From contig NZ_MUBM01000085.1 of NCBI RefSeq assembly GCF_002154505.1, forward strand, positions 20,402 to 84,401: a stretch of DNA of 64,000 nucleotides, read 5' to 3'. Position numbers and translations under genes: made by a program. The stretch is from Streptomyces carpinensis (GTDB taxonomy: Bacteria > Actinomycetota > Actinomycetes > Streptomycetales > Streptomycetaceae). The notes below the pieces were generated by a model that had not been told where the DNA came from, did no database searches, and worked only from the letters and a program-made list of their open reading frames with translations. The number at the start of each line of letters is the position of its first letter. Position 1 is the first letter of the stretch. Shown piece by piece: positions 11,810-21,716 of this stretch.

Positions 11810-12840
11810 GCCGGCACCTGCCCGGCGGACATCCTGTCCGTCTGTCCGGCTACCACGGCGACCTGGGCGCTCTCCGGCACCTTGATGTCGTACAGACGCG
11901 CGAGGTTCAGACCGAGGATCTTGCGTTTGACGCCGGTGGTGAGAACCCCGTACTCGGACTGAAGGTCCTCGGGAATCTGGAAGTCGACGAACTTCTCCAC
12001 GAGCCAGCGCGGGCTCCAGATGGCGTAATCGCTGCCGAAGGTGATGCGGTCCTCGTCCAGCCAGTACAGCAGTTCGCCGAGGACCTGCGCGAAGTAGCGC
12101 GGCCGGGAGTGGATGAACGGCATGACCACCGACAGGCCGGCGTAGACGTTGGGCTCCTGGGTGGCGATCCAGCAGAAGTCCTCCAGCCGCGGCAGACCGG
12201 AGTGCTCGACGATGAAGTTCAGCTCCGGGAAGGCGGTGGCGGCGTGGTCGACGTCGGCGACGTCGAAGGCGTCCCGGTTCAGAGGCCAGATGGTCGGGCC
12301 CTTGTGGATGTGGATGTTGCGGATCCCCAGCTCGGCGCACTTGGCGAGGTAGTCGTGAGCGCCCGGGTCGCTCAGCTTCCAGCCCTTGGAGCTGCCGCGC
12401 CACTCAGCTGTGTAGAGCTTGACCCCGCGCAGCTGCCACTGGGCCGCGAGCCGCTCCAGCTCGGCCAGTCCCGCCTCGCCGGCCCGGGGGTCGAAGGCGC
12501 CGTTGACGATCAGTCGGTCGGGGTGCTTGGCAGCCAGCCTGCCGTTGCGCTCGGTGGTGTTGAAACCGTCGGTGTAGAACTCGCTCAGATAGGTCGGCTG
12601 GAAGATGCCCACGTCCACGTAGCCGGTCTCGAACAGGTCGTGTACCAGATCCTGTTCGGAGTACTTGCGGAACTTCTCCAGCGGCCACACCCACTCGGCG
12701 GGGCTGAGGTTGCGCTGGTAGTCGTAGAAGCAGCGGATGAAACCCTCGCCGTACTTGTTGGCGGTGTTCTCCTCGCTGGCGTCCCAGAAGTGGATGTGGC
12801 CGTCGACCACGAAGTAGTCCACGCCGTCCTTGGTGTACAT
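11806..12840 (-). CDS. amidohydrolase-2 family metal-dependent hydrolase
   Basis: A 344-residue TIM-barrel hydrolase of the amidohydrolase-2 (PF04909) type. Metal ligands are visible as H15 and H17 (DGHIHFWD), followed by IHIHKGP, VEHSGLPR and the Asp in TFGSDYAIW. It is a standard but functionally uncertain member of propane-monooxygenase clusters. Relatives are decarboxylases or lactone/amide hydrolases, and no particular reaction should be assumed. ATG 12840 (MYTKDGVDYF) is preceded by GAGG and fits relatives; the longer frame upstream has no support. About 100 bp separates it from prmD. Confidence 0.85.
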   Translation of the reverse strand: MYTKDGVDYFVVDGHIHFWDASEENTANKYGEGFIRCFYDYQRNLSPAEWVWPLEKFRKYSEQDLVHDLFETGYVDVGIFQPTYLSEFYTDGFNTTERNGRLAAKHPDRLIVNGAFDPRAGEAGLAELERLAAQWQLRGVKLYTAEWRGSSKGWKLSDPGAHDYLAKCAELGIRNIHIHKGPTIWPLNRDAFDVADVDHAATAFPELNFIVEHSGLPRLEDFCWIATQEPNVYAGLSVVMPFIHSRPRYFAQVLGELLYWLDEDRITFGSDYAIWSPRWLVEKFVDFQIPEDLQSEYGVLTTGVKRKILGLNLARLYDIKVPESAQVAVVAGQTDRMSAGQVPA

Positions 12841-12940
12841 GTGCTGCCTCGACTTCCTGGTGATGTGGTGGGGTGGCCTGGTCCGGATGAGCAGGGGAGG
12901 GCACGCGCTGCCGGACGCGACCTCCCCCACTCGGTCCGCG

Positions 12941-13297
12941 CTACCGGACCGGCTTGAGGTCGAAGTCGATGTACTCCGCCGCCTCCTCCGGGCTGGCGAA
13001 GAGCATGGTCCGGTCGTCGAAGTGGACCATCCGGCCGTAGTGCGTCGACATGATCTCCTCGAAGTCCGACTGGTCGAACTCGAAGCCGATAGCCTCGGTG
13101 ATCTCGTCGAAGTCGAACAGCAGCTTCCCCACACCGTCGACCCGGATCATCGACGGGTACTCCTGGACGGTCACGCTCGGCTTGCCGCGCATCACCTCGG
13201 CGACCACATGGCCGTTCTGGTTGTTCATCAGGGTCACGCCGCACATGTTGGAGAAGGTGCGGTCACTGCCGAACTTCGTGCTCCCGCCGGTGCTCAC
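12941..13297 (-). CDS. prmD: monooxygenase coupling (effector) protein
   Basis: A 118-residue MmoB/DmpM-family coupling protein that binds the diiron hydroxylase and tunes electron transfer and substrate access. Seen: [21 protein letters not shown], a typical effector-protein start, followed by the [16 protein letters not shown] core. It has no cofactor-binding cysteines, as expected. The GTG start at 13297 overlaps the prmC stop by four bases (GTGA), so the hydroxylase small subunit and the effector are made together. A longer upstream frame is out of phase with prmC and is not real. Confidence 0.9.
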   Translation of the reverse strand: MSTGGSTKFGSDRTFSNMCGVTLMNNQNGHVVAEVMRGKPSVTVQEYPSMIRVDGVGKLLFDFDEITEAIGFEFDQSDFEEIMSTHYGRMVHFDDRTMLFASPEEAAEYIDFDLKPVR

Positions 13298-14400
13298 AGC
13301 GCCAGTCCCTTCGGCTCGGAGAGGTTCAGGTCGGACAGGAGGGTGCGCAGGCCGGCCACCGCGCCGTCCCACGAGTCGGCGAAGGTGACCACCCTGTCCT
13401 GGGGTTGTGACCAGATCGGTTGCAGCTCGTGCGCCGCGCGGACGCTCAGCGGCACCCAGGTGTCGAGCCAGCCCTGCATCACGTCGCGGTTGTGGTCGCC
13501 GTGGGTCTCGTCCGAGGTGAGCATGCGGAACAGCGCCCGGCTGTAGCGCAGGTCCCGGTCGTAGTCGTGCTCCCCGGTGCCCACCAGGGTCGGGGTGACG
13601 TAGTCCCCGTTGCGCGCGGAGACCTGCATCACGAGATGGCTGCGGAACAGCACGCCCACCAGCGACTCGAACACCACGTTGGCCGCGAACAGCGACTCCG
13701 CCCAGTCGCCGATGGCGGTCAGCCGCTCGACGTTCTCCCGCACCCCCTGCCAGACCGGGTCGGTGTGCCACGCCTGTCGGTGGACCGCCCCGTCGAACGG
13801 GATGCCCGCCTCGGACAGGTCCAGGTTGTACAGCGCCAGGTCCTGGGCGAAGCGCAGCTTGTGGGCGCTGTTCACCGCGATCGCGGTGTTGATCATGTTG
13901 GTGGGAGCGGAACGCTGCTCTGAGGTGAACACGTGCATGCCCAGGCCGTGTTCGGCGTGCATCCACGCGCCCAGGTGCCGCTCCAGGAACTTCACCCAGG
14001 CCGCCGACCAGCCGCGGTACGCGCTGGCCTTCTTCGCGTTGTCCAGGTTGAGCTGGATCTGCCGGACGACGTTGGAGTTGTTCCGGTAGATCGTCTGCTC
14101 CCACTCCTCGTTGGGGTCGAGGAAGCGGTGCCAGTCGCCGGAGCGCAGCTCGGTCCAGTCCTTGGGGTAGCCGCCCTTGCCGTCCGCGAACCCGTAGATC
14201 CAGCCCTGGCTCAGGTGGCGCTCGGGGTCCGGCTGCACGTCGACCGTGACGTCCTCGTACATCGTGGCCCGCTTCTTCTGGGGCGTGAAGTAGTTGTAGG
14301 AGCGGCTGGCGGAGCTGGGGAACTCCTTGAGGCCGGCCTCCGCCCCGGTGAATTCGATGCGAGGGAAGCTCTTGGTCACGGTCTTTTCGGTTGGGGCCAT
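13294..14400 (-). CDS. prmC: propane monooxygenase hydroxylase small (beta) subunit
   Basis: A 368-residue beta subunit of a soluble diiron monooxygenase. It has the ferritin-like helical fold of the alpha subunit without the metal ligands and supports it structurally. Family segments seen are [42 protein letters not shown] and [17 protein letters not shown]. It pairs with prmA to form the hydroxylase. AAGG lies upstream of the ATG at 14400. It is followed by prmD with a four-base overlap and preceded by prmB with a 59-bp gap. Confidence 0.9.
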   Translation of the reverse strand: MAPTEKTVTKSFPRIEFTGAEAGLKEFPSSASRSYNYFTPQKKRATMYEDVTVDVQPDPERHLSQGWIYGFADGKGGYPKDWTELRSGDWHRFLDPNEEWEQTIYRNNSNVVRQIQLNLDNAKKASAYRGWSAAWVKFLERHLGAWMHAEHGLGMHVFTSEQRSAPTNMINTAIAVNSAHKLRFAQDLALYNLDLSEAGIPFDGAVHRQAWHTDPVWQGVRENVERLTAIGDWAESLFAANVVFESLVGVLFRSHLVMQVSARNGDYVTPTLVGTGEHDYDRDLRYSRALFRMLTSDETHGDHNRDVMQGWLDTWVPLSVRAAHELQPIWSQPQDRVVTFADSWDGAVAGLRTLLSDLNLSEPKGLAL

Positions 14401-14459
14401 GAGCGCACACCTTTCTGTGACTCGCTGATGGTGCGGGGAGGGCGTTCGCCTGCTGGGCG

Positions 14460-15494
14460 TCAGTCGTCGGCGGCGGTGACGGTGAACTTGTCGAAGAAGA
14501 CCTGGCTGTCCGGCACGCCCCTGTCCTGCAGCAGCGGCAGGGCCGCGTCGATCATCGGCGGGGGACCGCAGAGGTAGAGGTCGCAGTCGGAGAGGTTCTC
14601 CTCCTGCCGGGCGAGGACATCGGTGACCAGGCCGGTCGCGCCGGTCCAGCCCCGCGGCCGGCTCTCGGAGAGGCAGGGCACGAAGCGGAAGGCGGGGAGC
14701 CGCTCGGCGATCTGTGCCAGTTCGTCGAGGTGGAACAGGTCGTCCTCGGTGCGAGCGCCGTAGTAGTAGACCGCCTCGCGCTCGTCGCCGCTGACCACCA
14801 TCTGGCGCAACAGCGCCAGGATGGGGGCCATCCCGGCGCCTCCACCGACGAAGACCAGCCGGCGGTCGGAGCTCACGCGCAGGGTGAAGGTGCCGTACGG
14901 GCCGGTGACCTCCAGCGCGTCACCGGCCGTGATGCCGTCCTCGAGCAGGCCGGAGAACCTGCCGCCGGGGTACCGCTTGATGATGAACTCCAACAGCCCG
15001 TCGGCGGTGGGAAGGCCGGCCATCGAGAACGAGCGGTGCTCGTCGGTGCCCGGGATCGTGATGTCCACGTACTGGCCGGGGTGGAAGCGGAAGGTGGACT
15101 CCGCGGGCAGCCCGAGGCGCAGCAGAGAGATGTCGTGGGTGAGATCCCGCAGCGAGATGACCTGGGTCCGCACGGTGACCACCGGCAGGCCGGCTCGGAT
15201 CATGTCCTCGTCGTAGTTGACGAGCTCGATCTCCGTGTCGCTGTAGACGTGCGACCGGCACAGCAGGACGTACCCCTCGTCCTTCTCGAAGTCGGGCAGC
15301 GCGAACGTGGAGTACCGGCCCATCTGCAGGTCGCCGTCGAGCAGGAAGGACTTGCAGGCCGAGCACTGGCCTTCCTTGCAGCCGTGGATCAACATGACGC
15401 CCTGCCGGAACGCGGCGTCCAGCACCGTCTCGTCCTCGTCGGCCTCGATCTCGATGCCTACCGGTTCGAACCGGACCTTGTGGGTGTCGGCCAT
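14460..15494 (-). CDS. prmB: propane monooxygenase reductase
   Basis: A 344-residue NADH-dependent reductase that passes electrons to the diiron hydroxylase. The N-terminal plant-type ferredoxin domain has [2Fe-2S] ligands C39, C44, C47 and C79 ([10 protein letters not shown] ... LLCR). An FAD domain follows with the RSFSMA flavin motif, then an NAD(P) domain with [17 protein letters not shown] 15494 is preceded by GAGGAGCGGCACC. It lies 80 bp downstream of prmA and 59 bp upstream of prmC, the order found in Gordonia and Rhodococcus prm and mycobacterial mim clusters. Confidence 0.92.
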   Translation of the reverse strand: MADTHKVRFEPVGIEIEADEDETVLDAAFRQGVMLIHGCKEGQCSACKSFLLDGDLQMGRYSTFALPDFEKDEGYVLLCRSHVYSDTEIELVNYDEDMIRAGLPVVTVRTQVISLRDLTHDISLLRLGLPAESTFRFHPGQYVDITIPGTDEHRSFSMAGLPTADGLLEFIIKRYPGGRFSGLLEDGITAGDALEVTGPYGTFTLRVSSDRRLVFVGGGAGMAPILALLRQMVVSGDEREAVYYYGARTEDDLFHLDELAQIAERLPAFRFVPCLSESRPRGWTGATGLVTDVLARQEENLSDCDLYLCGPPPMIDAALPLLQDRGVPDSQVFFDKFTVTAADD

Positions 15495-15574
15495 GGTGCC
15501 GCTCCTCGGTGTGGAGGTCCCCGCCCCGGCACGTCCGGGGAGCGCGCCGCGGCGGGAACAGGTTCGGGTCGGCG

Positions 15575-17215
15575 TCAGGCCGCCGGGCTGACGTTCGGGT
15601 TCGCCCGGTAGGCGGCGACGTGCGCCTCACGCTCGGCGTCGGACATCTCGTTCAGCAGCACGTTGGGGCTGCTGAAGGTGATGCCGCGCAGGTCGTCGAG
15701 GGTCCACAGCTTCTTCGGGTCGTCCAGGTCCAGGTGCGGCTGTGGGACGAGGGTCCTGCCGTCGTCGCGGACGTAGCCGAGGCCGGAGACGACGTCGGCC
15801 AGGTCCTGACCGTGGTGCAGCGTCTCCCACTCGCGGTGGCCGGTGAGCCGGCCCATGTTCGGGGTCGGCGTGCCCTCGTACTCGGGGCGGAAGGCGACCT
15901 TGTCGGTCCAGTGGCAGGTCTCGGAGCAGTAGGTCCGCCACTGGCCGTCGACCTTGTCGACCACCATGTCCTCGCGGACGAGGCAGGGCACCATGCAGGT
16001 CCAGCACCGGTGCGGGTACTCGTAGCCGACGTCCTCGAACGCTATCGGCTTGTTGCGGCCGGGGTGGCGCAGCCGGTTGTACGCCTCCCACCAGCGGCCG
16101 AACTGGTTGTACCAGCCGGGGTACTTCTCCTCGAACCACTCGAAGTCCTGGTCGGTCATCGGGTCGATGCGCCAGTAGTTGACCGGCCAGCCGGTGGCGA
16201 AGAACTGGGCGACCCGGTGCACGTAGTGCTTGTTGTAGATCCGGTTCCAGGCCTCCTCGACCAGGTCGTGGGGGATGACCAGGCCGTACTTCTCCAGCGG
16301 GATCAGGTAGCTGCGGTAGTAGTCGTCGTAGATCCACCGACGCCACATCTCCGCGTAGCTGTCCCGGTCCTTGCGGCGGTCCTTGGTGCCGTACTCGATG
16401 AAGGTGCCGATGGCGGCGTCGACCACGCAGTGGTTGTTCCACCAGGCGTAGCGCAGGTCGCGTTCGAGCAGCTTGCGGTTGTCCTCGTCGGCCAGCGCCA
16501 TCAGCAGGATGGAGTAGCCGTTGGAGATGTGCCGGGACTCGTCCGACTGCACCGAGTGGAACACGGTGGGCAGCAGGTAGTCGCCGTTGGCCGCGGCCTC
16601 CGAGGGCATGGCCACGAACAGGGTGTTGGTGAAGGCGGTCTCGGCGACCACGGTCAGGTAGATGTTGGCCGCGGTGATCGCGTCACCGGTGATGAACCCC
16701 TCGCCGAACTGCCGGCCGATCGTGCCCGCGTAGTTGTTCGCGAAGGCCTTCTCGGTGATGTCGAACCCGGCCGGGTCGATGTAGTGGTTCATGTACAGGC
16801 GCTTGAGGTTCATCTGGATCGTCGAGTGCCGCACCTCGTCGATCATCTGCACGGCCAGGCCGTTGTGGACCTCGGGATTGGGGACGGCGTCGATGGCCAT
16901 CGGCATGGCCCGGGCGGCGGAGATCTCGGGGAACGGGATGATGGACAGGAACAGCTTCTGCCACTCCATCCAGCGCTCCTGCACCTGCCGGAACATGTTG
17001 CCGCGGATGGCGCCGTCCATCGCGCCGTAGACGCGGTTGTCCTTCTCCTCCTCCATCGGGAAGTAGGAGCGCAGGATCTGCTTGAGCGGGTCCTTCTTCG
17101 GGGCCTTGTCGAACTTGTAGTCGGTGCCGAACCGCTTCGCCGGGGTGGCGAAGGTCGGCTCCCACGAGAGTTCGGTGATCTTCTTGTGCGCCTTGCTGAG
17201 ACTCTGTCGGCTCAC
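15575..17215 (-). CDS. prmA: propane monooxygenase hydroxylase large (alpha) subunit
   Basis: A 546-residue diiron hydroxylase of the bacterial multicomponent monooxygenase family. All six iron ligands can be placed: E97 in [10 protein letters not shown]127 and H130 in IDEVRH, E192 in VVAETAF, and E226 and H229 in SDESRH. Their spacings (30, 65, 34) equal those of soluble methane monooxygenase. It inserts oxygen into propane or small ketones/phenols; the closest known systems are Prm (propane, subterminal) and Mim (propane, acetone, phenol), and the choice cannot be settled from sequence alone. GTG 17215 sits seven bases after AGGAGG. It heads the operon. Confidence 0.93.
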   Translation of the reverse strand: MSRQSLSKAHKKITELSWEPTFATPAKRFGTDYKFDKAPKKDPLKQILRSYFPMEEEKDNRVYGAMDGAIRGNMFRQVQERWMEWQKLFLSIIPFPEISAARAMPMAIDAVPNPEVHNGLAVQMIDEVRHSTIQMNLKRLYMNHYIDPAGFDITEKAFANNYAGTIGRQFGEGFITGDAITAANIYLTVVAETAFTNTLFVAMPSEAAANGDYLLPTVFHSVQSDESRHISNGYSILLMALADEDNRKLLERDLRYAWWNNHCVVDAAIGTFIEYGTKDRRKDRDSYAEMWRRWIYDDYYRSYLIPLEKYGLVIPHDLVEEAWNRIYNKHYVHRVAQFFATGWPVNYWRIDPMTDQDFEWFEEKYPGWYNQFGRWWEAYNRLRHPGRNKPIAFEDVGYEYPHRCWTCMVPCLVREDMVVDKVDGQWRTYCSETCHWTDKVAFRPEYEGTPTPNMGRLTGHREWETLHHGQDLADVVSGLGYVRDDGRTLVPQPHLDLDDPKKLWTLDDLRGITFSSPNVLLNEMSDAEREAHVAAYRANPNVSPAA

Positions 17216-17473
17216 TCCGTGCCTCCTGTGGCTGGGAAGGCGAGACCTCGGCGCTCCGCGACCGCGCCCAGGCCACGCCGGTGCGCCGTCCTTCACCCGG
17301 AACACGCGGGTTCCGGCGACGACGGCCCATGGGAGGAATGACAGCGGAGGGAGCGACCGCGTGCGGTCTCAATGTGAGACAGCGAATACGTGACTCTGCG
17401 CTCGCGGCCGGTTACGTGCACGAAACCCGCCTGCTACGCTCCCGCCACGTCAGGAGCCGGCCAGGGAGGCAAG
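17216..17473. promoter_or_regulatory. divergent control region between prmA and its regulator
   Basis: A 258-bp gap between prmA and the divergent regulator, holding both promoters. Its clearest feature is the inverted repeat GTCTCA-ATG-TGAGAC at 17366-17380. Paired TGAGAC-type half sites are plausible for Fis-type activators of the AcoR group, so this is a candidate binding site; that assignment is inference. Confidence 0.45.
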
Positions 17474-19291
17474 GTGGCCTTGAGACACTCCGACGTTCCA
17501 GGTCCGGACCGCGGCCCCACCGCACGGCCGGACGTACTCGCGGCGGCACGGGAGCGTTTCCTCACCGCCGGCGCCGTCGACTCGGACAAGGTGCGTGAGA
17601 CGATCGCGGCCTCGTGGTGGCGGTCCAGAAGCTGGAACGTGGCAGCCGACCGCGTCCAACTGCCCTACACCAAGGACCCCAATCTGGAGACGCCGCTGGT
17701 ACACAGCGCCGCCCCGGTACTCCATCGCCTGCAGGAGCAGTTGAGCGACGTGGCGGTGAGCATCATCCTCACCGACGTCCAGGGAGTGATCCTGCACCGG
17801 GGCACCGACGACCGGGTGCTCGCAGACCATCTGGACCGGGTGCAACTGGCGCCCGGCTTCAGCTACGCGGAACAGTTCGTGGGCACCAACGGCATCGGCA
17901 CGTCCCTGGAGGGAGGCCGGGCCACCGGGGTGTTCGGGCACGAGCACTACGCGGAGAACCTCGAGGACCTCGGCTGCGCCGGAGCCCCCGTTCGCCATCC
18001 CCTCTCCGGCCAGGTACTCGGAGTGGTCGACCTGACCTGCTGGAGCCGTGACGCCGGCCCCCTGCTGCTGACGCTGGCCAAGACAACTGCCGAACATATC
18101 GAGCAGGAACTGACGACGCTGGCCGGACTACGCGAATTCGCCCTGTTCCAGGAGTACTTGCGGGCCTGCCGGCGCAGCGGCGGCATCGTGTTCGCCCTCA
18201 ACAACGACGTCGTCATGATGAACGACCATGCCCGCCAGGTGCTCGCGCCCGAGGACCAGGCCGCACTGCTCGGCACCGCGGCCGAGGCGATGTGGGGCGG
18301 CAGGCGCGCCTCCGTCGAGGTGGACCTGCCCAGCGGCGCGAAGGCGCGGATGTTCTGCGCCCCGGTGGACACCGACTCGGGGCCGGCCGGCGGCGTGGTG
18401 CGGGTCCGGCTGACCGAGGCGCCCCGGGAGCTGCCGCCCGGCGGTCCCGCCCCTCGTCCGCTGCTGCCGGGCCTCGTCGGCTCCGGTGCCCTGTGGCAGC
18501 GCGCCTGCGACGACGTGCGCGCCCACTACCGGAGCGGCGAGTGGATCACCGTGCAGGGCGAGCCCGGAGCCGGGAAGCTCGCACTGCTGCGGGCCGTGCA
18601 CCGGCATCATGATCCCGCCGGCCGTTTCCAGGTGCTGGACGCGGCCGAGGCCGCCCGGCCCTCCGACTTCCTCACCCGCGTCCAGCAGGAACTCGACGAG
18701 CACGACGGGACGCTGGTGTTGCGGCACGTCGACCGCCTGCCCGGGGCGGGTGGTCGCGCCCTGGCGGCCCTTCTGCAACGGCAGCGCCGGGCTGCCGTCC
18801 GGTCCGGCCGGCACCGGTGGGTGGCGGCCACCCACCAGTCGCTCGACCACGACGAGGCCGATCTCCTGCGCGCCTTCCCCGGCACGGTGCAGGTCCCGCC
18901 GCTGCGTCACCACATCGAGGACCTGCGCGAGCTCGTTCCCTTCCTGCTCGTGACGCTGCCCTCGGCGGAGACACTCACCTGCTCTCCCGCCGCGCTGCAA
19001 CTGCTCATGCGCAACGCCTGGCCCGGCAACGTCGCGCAGCTGCGGCAGGTTCTGCGCACCGTCGTGCAGCACCGCAGGGCAGGCGTGATCGAGCCCGGGG
19101 ACCTGCCCCCGCAGTGCCGGTCGGTGACCCGCCGGGTGCTCAGCCCGCTGGAGGCCCTGGAGCGTGACGCGATCGTACGGAGCCTGATCGATGCGCAGGG
19201 CAGGAAGAACGAGGCCGCCCAGGCGCTCGGGATGTCCCGCGCCACCATCTACCGGAAGATCCGCGATTACGGCATCGACCTGCCGCGGTGA
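17474..19291 (+). CDS. mimR-like: GAF/AAA-like/Fis regulator of the monooxygenase operon
   Basis: A 605-residue AcoR-type activator. The order is an N-terminal leader, a GAF sensor region at about 60-215 (FVGTNGIGTSLEGG, GCAGAPVRHPLSGQVLGVVDL), an AAA+-like region with a Walker A (GEPGAGK, about 362-368) and a C-terminal Fis helix-turn-helix (RKNEAAQALGMSRATIYRKI). The ATPase region is degenerate: no GAFTGA sigma-54 contact motif, and the Walker B position reads LVLRHVDRL. It probably works with housekeeping-type sigma factors. GTG 17474 is preceded by GGGAGG; earlier in-frame starts lack one. It is divergent from prmA, as mimR-type regulators are. Confidence 0.85.
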   Translation: MALRHSDVPGPDRGPTARPDVLAAARERFLTAGAVDSDKVRETIAASWWRSRSWNVAADRVQLPYTKDPNLETPLVHSAAPVLHRLQEQLSDVAVSIILTDVQGVILHRGTDDRVLADHLDRVQLAPGFSYAEQFVGTNGIGTSLEGGRATGVFGHEHYAENLEDLGCAGAPVRHPLSGQVLGVVDLTCWSRDAGPLLLTLAKTTAEHIEQELTTLAGLREFALFQEYLRACRRSGGIVFALNNDVVMMNDHARQVLAPEDQAALLGTAAEAMWGGRRASVEVDLPSGAKARMFCAPVDTDSGPAGGVVRVRLTEAPRELPPGGPAPRPLLPGLVGSGALWQRACDDVRAHYRSGEWITVQGEPGAGKLALLRAVHRHHDPAGRFQVLDAAEAARPSDFLTRVQQELDEHDGTLVLRHVDRLPGAGGRALAALLQRQRRAAVRSGRHRWVAATHQSLDHDEADLLRAFPGTVQVPPLRHHIEDLRELVPFLLVTLPSAETLTCSPAALQLLMRNAWPGNVAQLRQVLRTVVQHRRAGVIEPGDLPPQCRSVTRRVLSPLEALERDAIVRSLIDAQGRKNEAAQALGMSRATIYRKIRDYGIDLPR

Positions 19292-19469
19292 CGGCGCCCG
19301 CCGGCGCCGTCACCGCCGGCGGGGCGGACGAGGCCGAGTCCCGCCCATGTCGTGCAGCGGTACGTCGATGCGGTTCACCGTGAACACGTGAGGTGACCTT
19401 CCCGGTGCACGATGTCCGGGACGTGGTATCGCAGCGCCCACCTCTGTGCCCGTCGGGCTGGACCCGGCG

Positions 19470-20414
19470 CTATGTGACGTCCCGCAGTCGCTGGGGATCG
19501 CATTCGAGCGTGGCGCGGTCCCACCGTCCGTGTTCGGCTGCCGCGTCGTAGGTGGTCTGCAGGAATCCGAGGAGCACGGCATCCGGGTCACCGGCGGTGC
19601 GCACGCTCTCGTACGGCAGGAGGAACTGGCCGTTCTCCCTGCTGTAGAAGGCATCGGTCGGAGTGACCGGGTGTTCGGCGAAGCCGTCGGGCTCCGGATA
19701 GGCATAGGCGTAGAAGGCACCCTCCTCGCCACCGCCGGGCCAGAAGCCGCAGCTGCTGAGCTCGTGGGAGTAGCCCTCCACCATCACGAAGTCACCGCAG
19801 TTCGGCGCGCCGCCCGGGTGTGGTGGCGCGGGGCGGCCGGAGAACCTCGTGCACGCCAGGTCCATGGCTCCCCAGAAGTAGTGCACCGGGCTGACCTTGC
19901 CGGTGAAGCGTGAGCGGAAGACGCCCATGACGCGATGGGCCTGCAGCAGCTGCTGCCAGAAGAGGCGAGCCGCGGTGGGGTCGTAGGAGGCGTGGCGGTC
20001 GTCCTCGGCGAACGGGATCGCGGGTTCCACTTCGTTCGGGTGGGCCTGGATCGGCGCCTCGATCCCCAGCTCGTTCAGGGCGCGCATCGTCTCTTCGTAG
20101 AACCGGGCCACTGGCTTCGGCTCCAGGGCCACCGTACGGACGGCACCGTCGCTGGTACGGATGACCAGCCGGCGGTCGATGAAGTCGAACTCGATGTCGA
20201 AGGCTCCGGAGCCGTACGGGATGGCGGAGGTGGTCAGCCCACGTGGACTGACATACAGCGTGACCTGCCACCAGTGGTTGATCAGCGGCGCGTGCGTCAG
20301 GCGCACCTTGCCGACGATCTGGGTCCACATGTGCAGGGTGTCCCTGGTCTCGGTCCAGTCGGCCACCCGGAGCCGCGGCCATGTCTCGCGTGTGCGCGTT
20401 GTCGGCAGGGTCAC
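19470..20414 (-). CDS. DUF5996 family protein
   Basis: A 314-residue protein of the DUF5996 group, common in actinomycetes and of unknown function. Characteristic segments are LHMWTQIVGKVRLTHAPLINHWWQ, VSPRGLTTSAIPYG and FDIEFDFIDRRLVIRTSDG; the C-terminal half has HYFWGAMDLACTRFSGR. It has no signal peptide or membrane segment and is presumably cytoplasmic. GTG 20414 lies seven bases after GGGAGG; the longer frame upstream is low-complexity and was rejected. It converges on the prm regulator and is divergent from the SDR gene at 20790. Confidence 0.8.
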   Translation of the reverse strand: MTLPTTRTRETWPRLRVADWTETRDTLHMWTQIVGKVRLTHAPLINHWWQVTLYVSPRGLTTSAIPYGSGAFDIEFDFIDRRLVIRTSDGAVRTVALEPKPVARFYEETMRALNELGIEAPIQAHPNEVEPAIPFAEDDRHASYDPTAARLFWQQLLQAHRVMGVFRSRFTGKVSPVHYFWGAMDLACTRFSGRPAPPHPGGAPNCGDFVMVEGYSHELSSCGFWPGGGEEGAFYAYAYPEPDGFAEHPVTPTDAFYSRENGQFLLPYESVRTAGDPDAVLLGFLQTTYDAAAEHGRWDRATLECDPQRLRDVT

Positions 20415-20789
20415 CGTTGTGCCTCCCGGATCGGCGTCATCGGTGTTCGGGACGGGCGTACCGGCCGGTTCGGCCGGTGGGGAGGGCCGACCGCCTGCAC
20501 AGACGCCCGGGACGGTGAGGCTTCCTGGGGCCTGTCGCGGATGGGTTCCCTCCTCAGCAGACTCGCCTCCGTGCGCCGCAGGGGCAACTCGGACGCCACG
20601 GACACTCCCGGCAACGGCCAGAGACACCCTGACGTGGGCGAACGGCACCTCATTCGGCGGCTCGACCCGGGCCGGGGAGCGCTGGGCCGTGCGGATGACG
20701 GAGATCGCGCCGGGCGCGGTCGCCTGAGCCGGTGGCGCCGATTCCGCCTAGCCTGAACATTCGGGGAACCGGCACACAAAAGGAACACC
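20415..20789. other. 375-bp divergent gap
   Basis: Intergenic region between the divergent DUF5996 and SDR genes. It holds the promoters of both; AAAAGGAACACC before 20790 is a good ribosome site for the SDR. No strong palindrome or additional gene was seen. Confidence 0.4.
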
Positions 20790-21584
20790 ATGGATCTCCA
20801 GCTCAAGGCCAACGTCGCCGTCGTCACCGGGGCGAGCAAGGGCATCGGTCTCGCCATCGCCGATGCGTTCGCCCGTGAAGGCGCTCACGTCTTCGCCGGC
20901 AGCCGGAGCATCACTCCCGAACTCGAGGGACTCCACCAGAAGTACGGCGTCACCGCCGTCCCGGTCGACCTGTCCACCGAGGGCGGACCGGACGAACTCG
21001 TCCGGCGCGCGGTGGACCAGTACGGCAGGGTCGACACCCTGGTCAACTCCCTGGGTGCCGCGACGCCCCGTCCGAGCTTCCTGGACGTCGACGACGGCGA
21101 GTGGCAACGGATCTTCAACCTGACCCTGTTCAGCGCGGTCCGCGCCGGCCGCGCGGCACTTCCCCACCTGCTGGACGCGGACGGGGGTTGCATCATCAAC
21201 ATCACCTCCATCAACGCGCGCCTGCCCTTCCCCATGGTCGTGGACTACTCCGCGGCCAAGGCCGCGCTGGCCAGCCTGACCAAGTCACTGTCCGAGGAAT
21301 TCGCACCGCGGGGCGTCCGGGTCAACGCGATCGCGCCGGGCCCGGTCCGCACCCCGTTCTGGACCGCACCGGGCGGCTTCGCCGAGGCCACGGCGGCCCA
21401 GGCCGGCACCACCGTGCAGGAGGCCATCGAGGAAGTCGTGCCGCAGAGCATGCACATCTCCACAGGCCGGGTCACCGAAGCACATGAGGTCGCCGACCTG
21501 GCTCTCTTCCTCGCCTCCCCGCTCGCCGCCAACATCACGGGAGCCGAGTTCACCATCGACGGCGGCCAGATCAAGACGCTGTGA
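20790..21584 (+). CDS. SDR family NAD(P)-dependent oxidoreductase
   Basis: A 264-residue classical short-chain dehydrogenase/reductase. The cofactor loop TGASKGIG is at 14-21, NSLGAA replaces the usual NNAG, and the active site has YSAAK plus an upstream Ser in NITSINARL. The insert after PGPVRTPFW is longer than average. It ends in a standard TGAEFTIDGGQ. AAAAGGAACACC precedes the ATG. The substrate cannot be deduced, and it has no operon partner since the next gene is on the other strand. Confidence 0.85.
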   Translation: MDLQLKANVAVVTGASKGIGLAIADAFAREGAHVFAGSRSITPELEGLHQKYGVTAVPVDLSTEGGPDELVRRAVDQYGRVDTLVNSLGAATPRPSFLDVDDGEWQRIFNLTLFSAVRAGRAALPHLLDADGGCIINITSINARLPFPMVVDYSAAKAALASLTKSLSEEFAPRGVRVNAIAPGPVRTPFWTAPGGFAEATAAQAGTTVQEAIEEVVPQSMHISTGRVTEAHEVADLALFLASPLAANITGAEFTIDGGQIKTL

Positions 21585-21716
21585 TCTTCCGCGCTCCCAC
21601 GCGCAACCGAACGATCTTCCCGCGACATGGCGGACCGGGAAGGAGACCCATGCCTCCTTTCCGGCCCGCCCGGCCGCCGTCGCGGCTGCGCGGCCGGCAC
21701 GGTCACGGGGGCCGCT

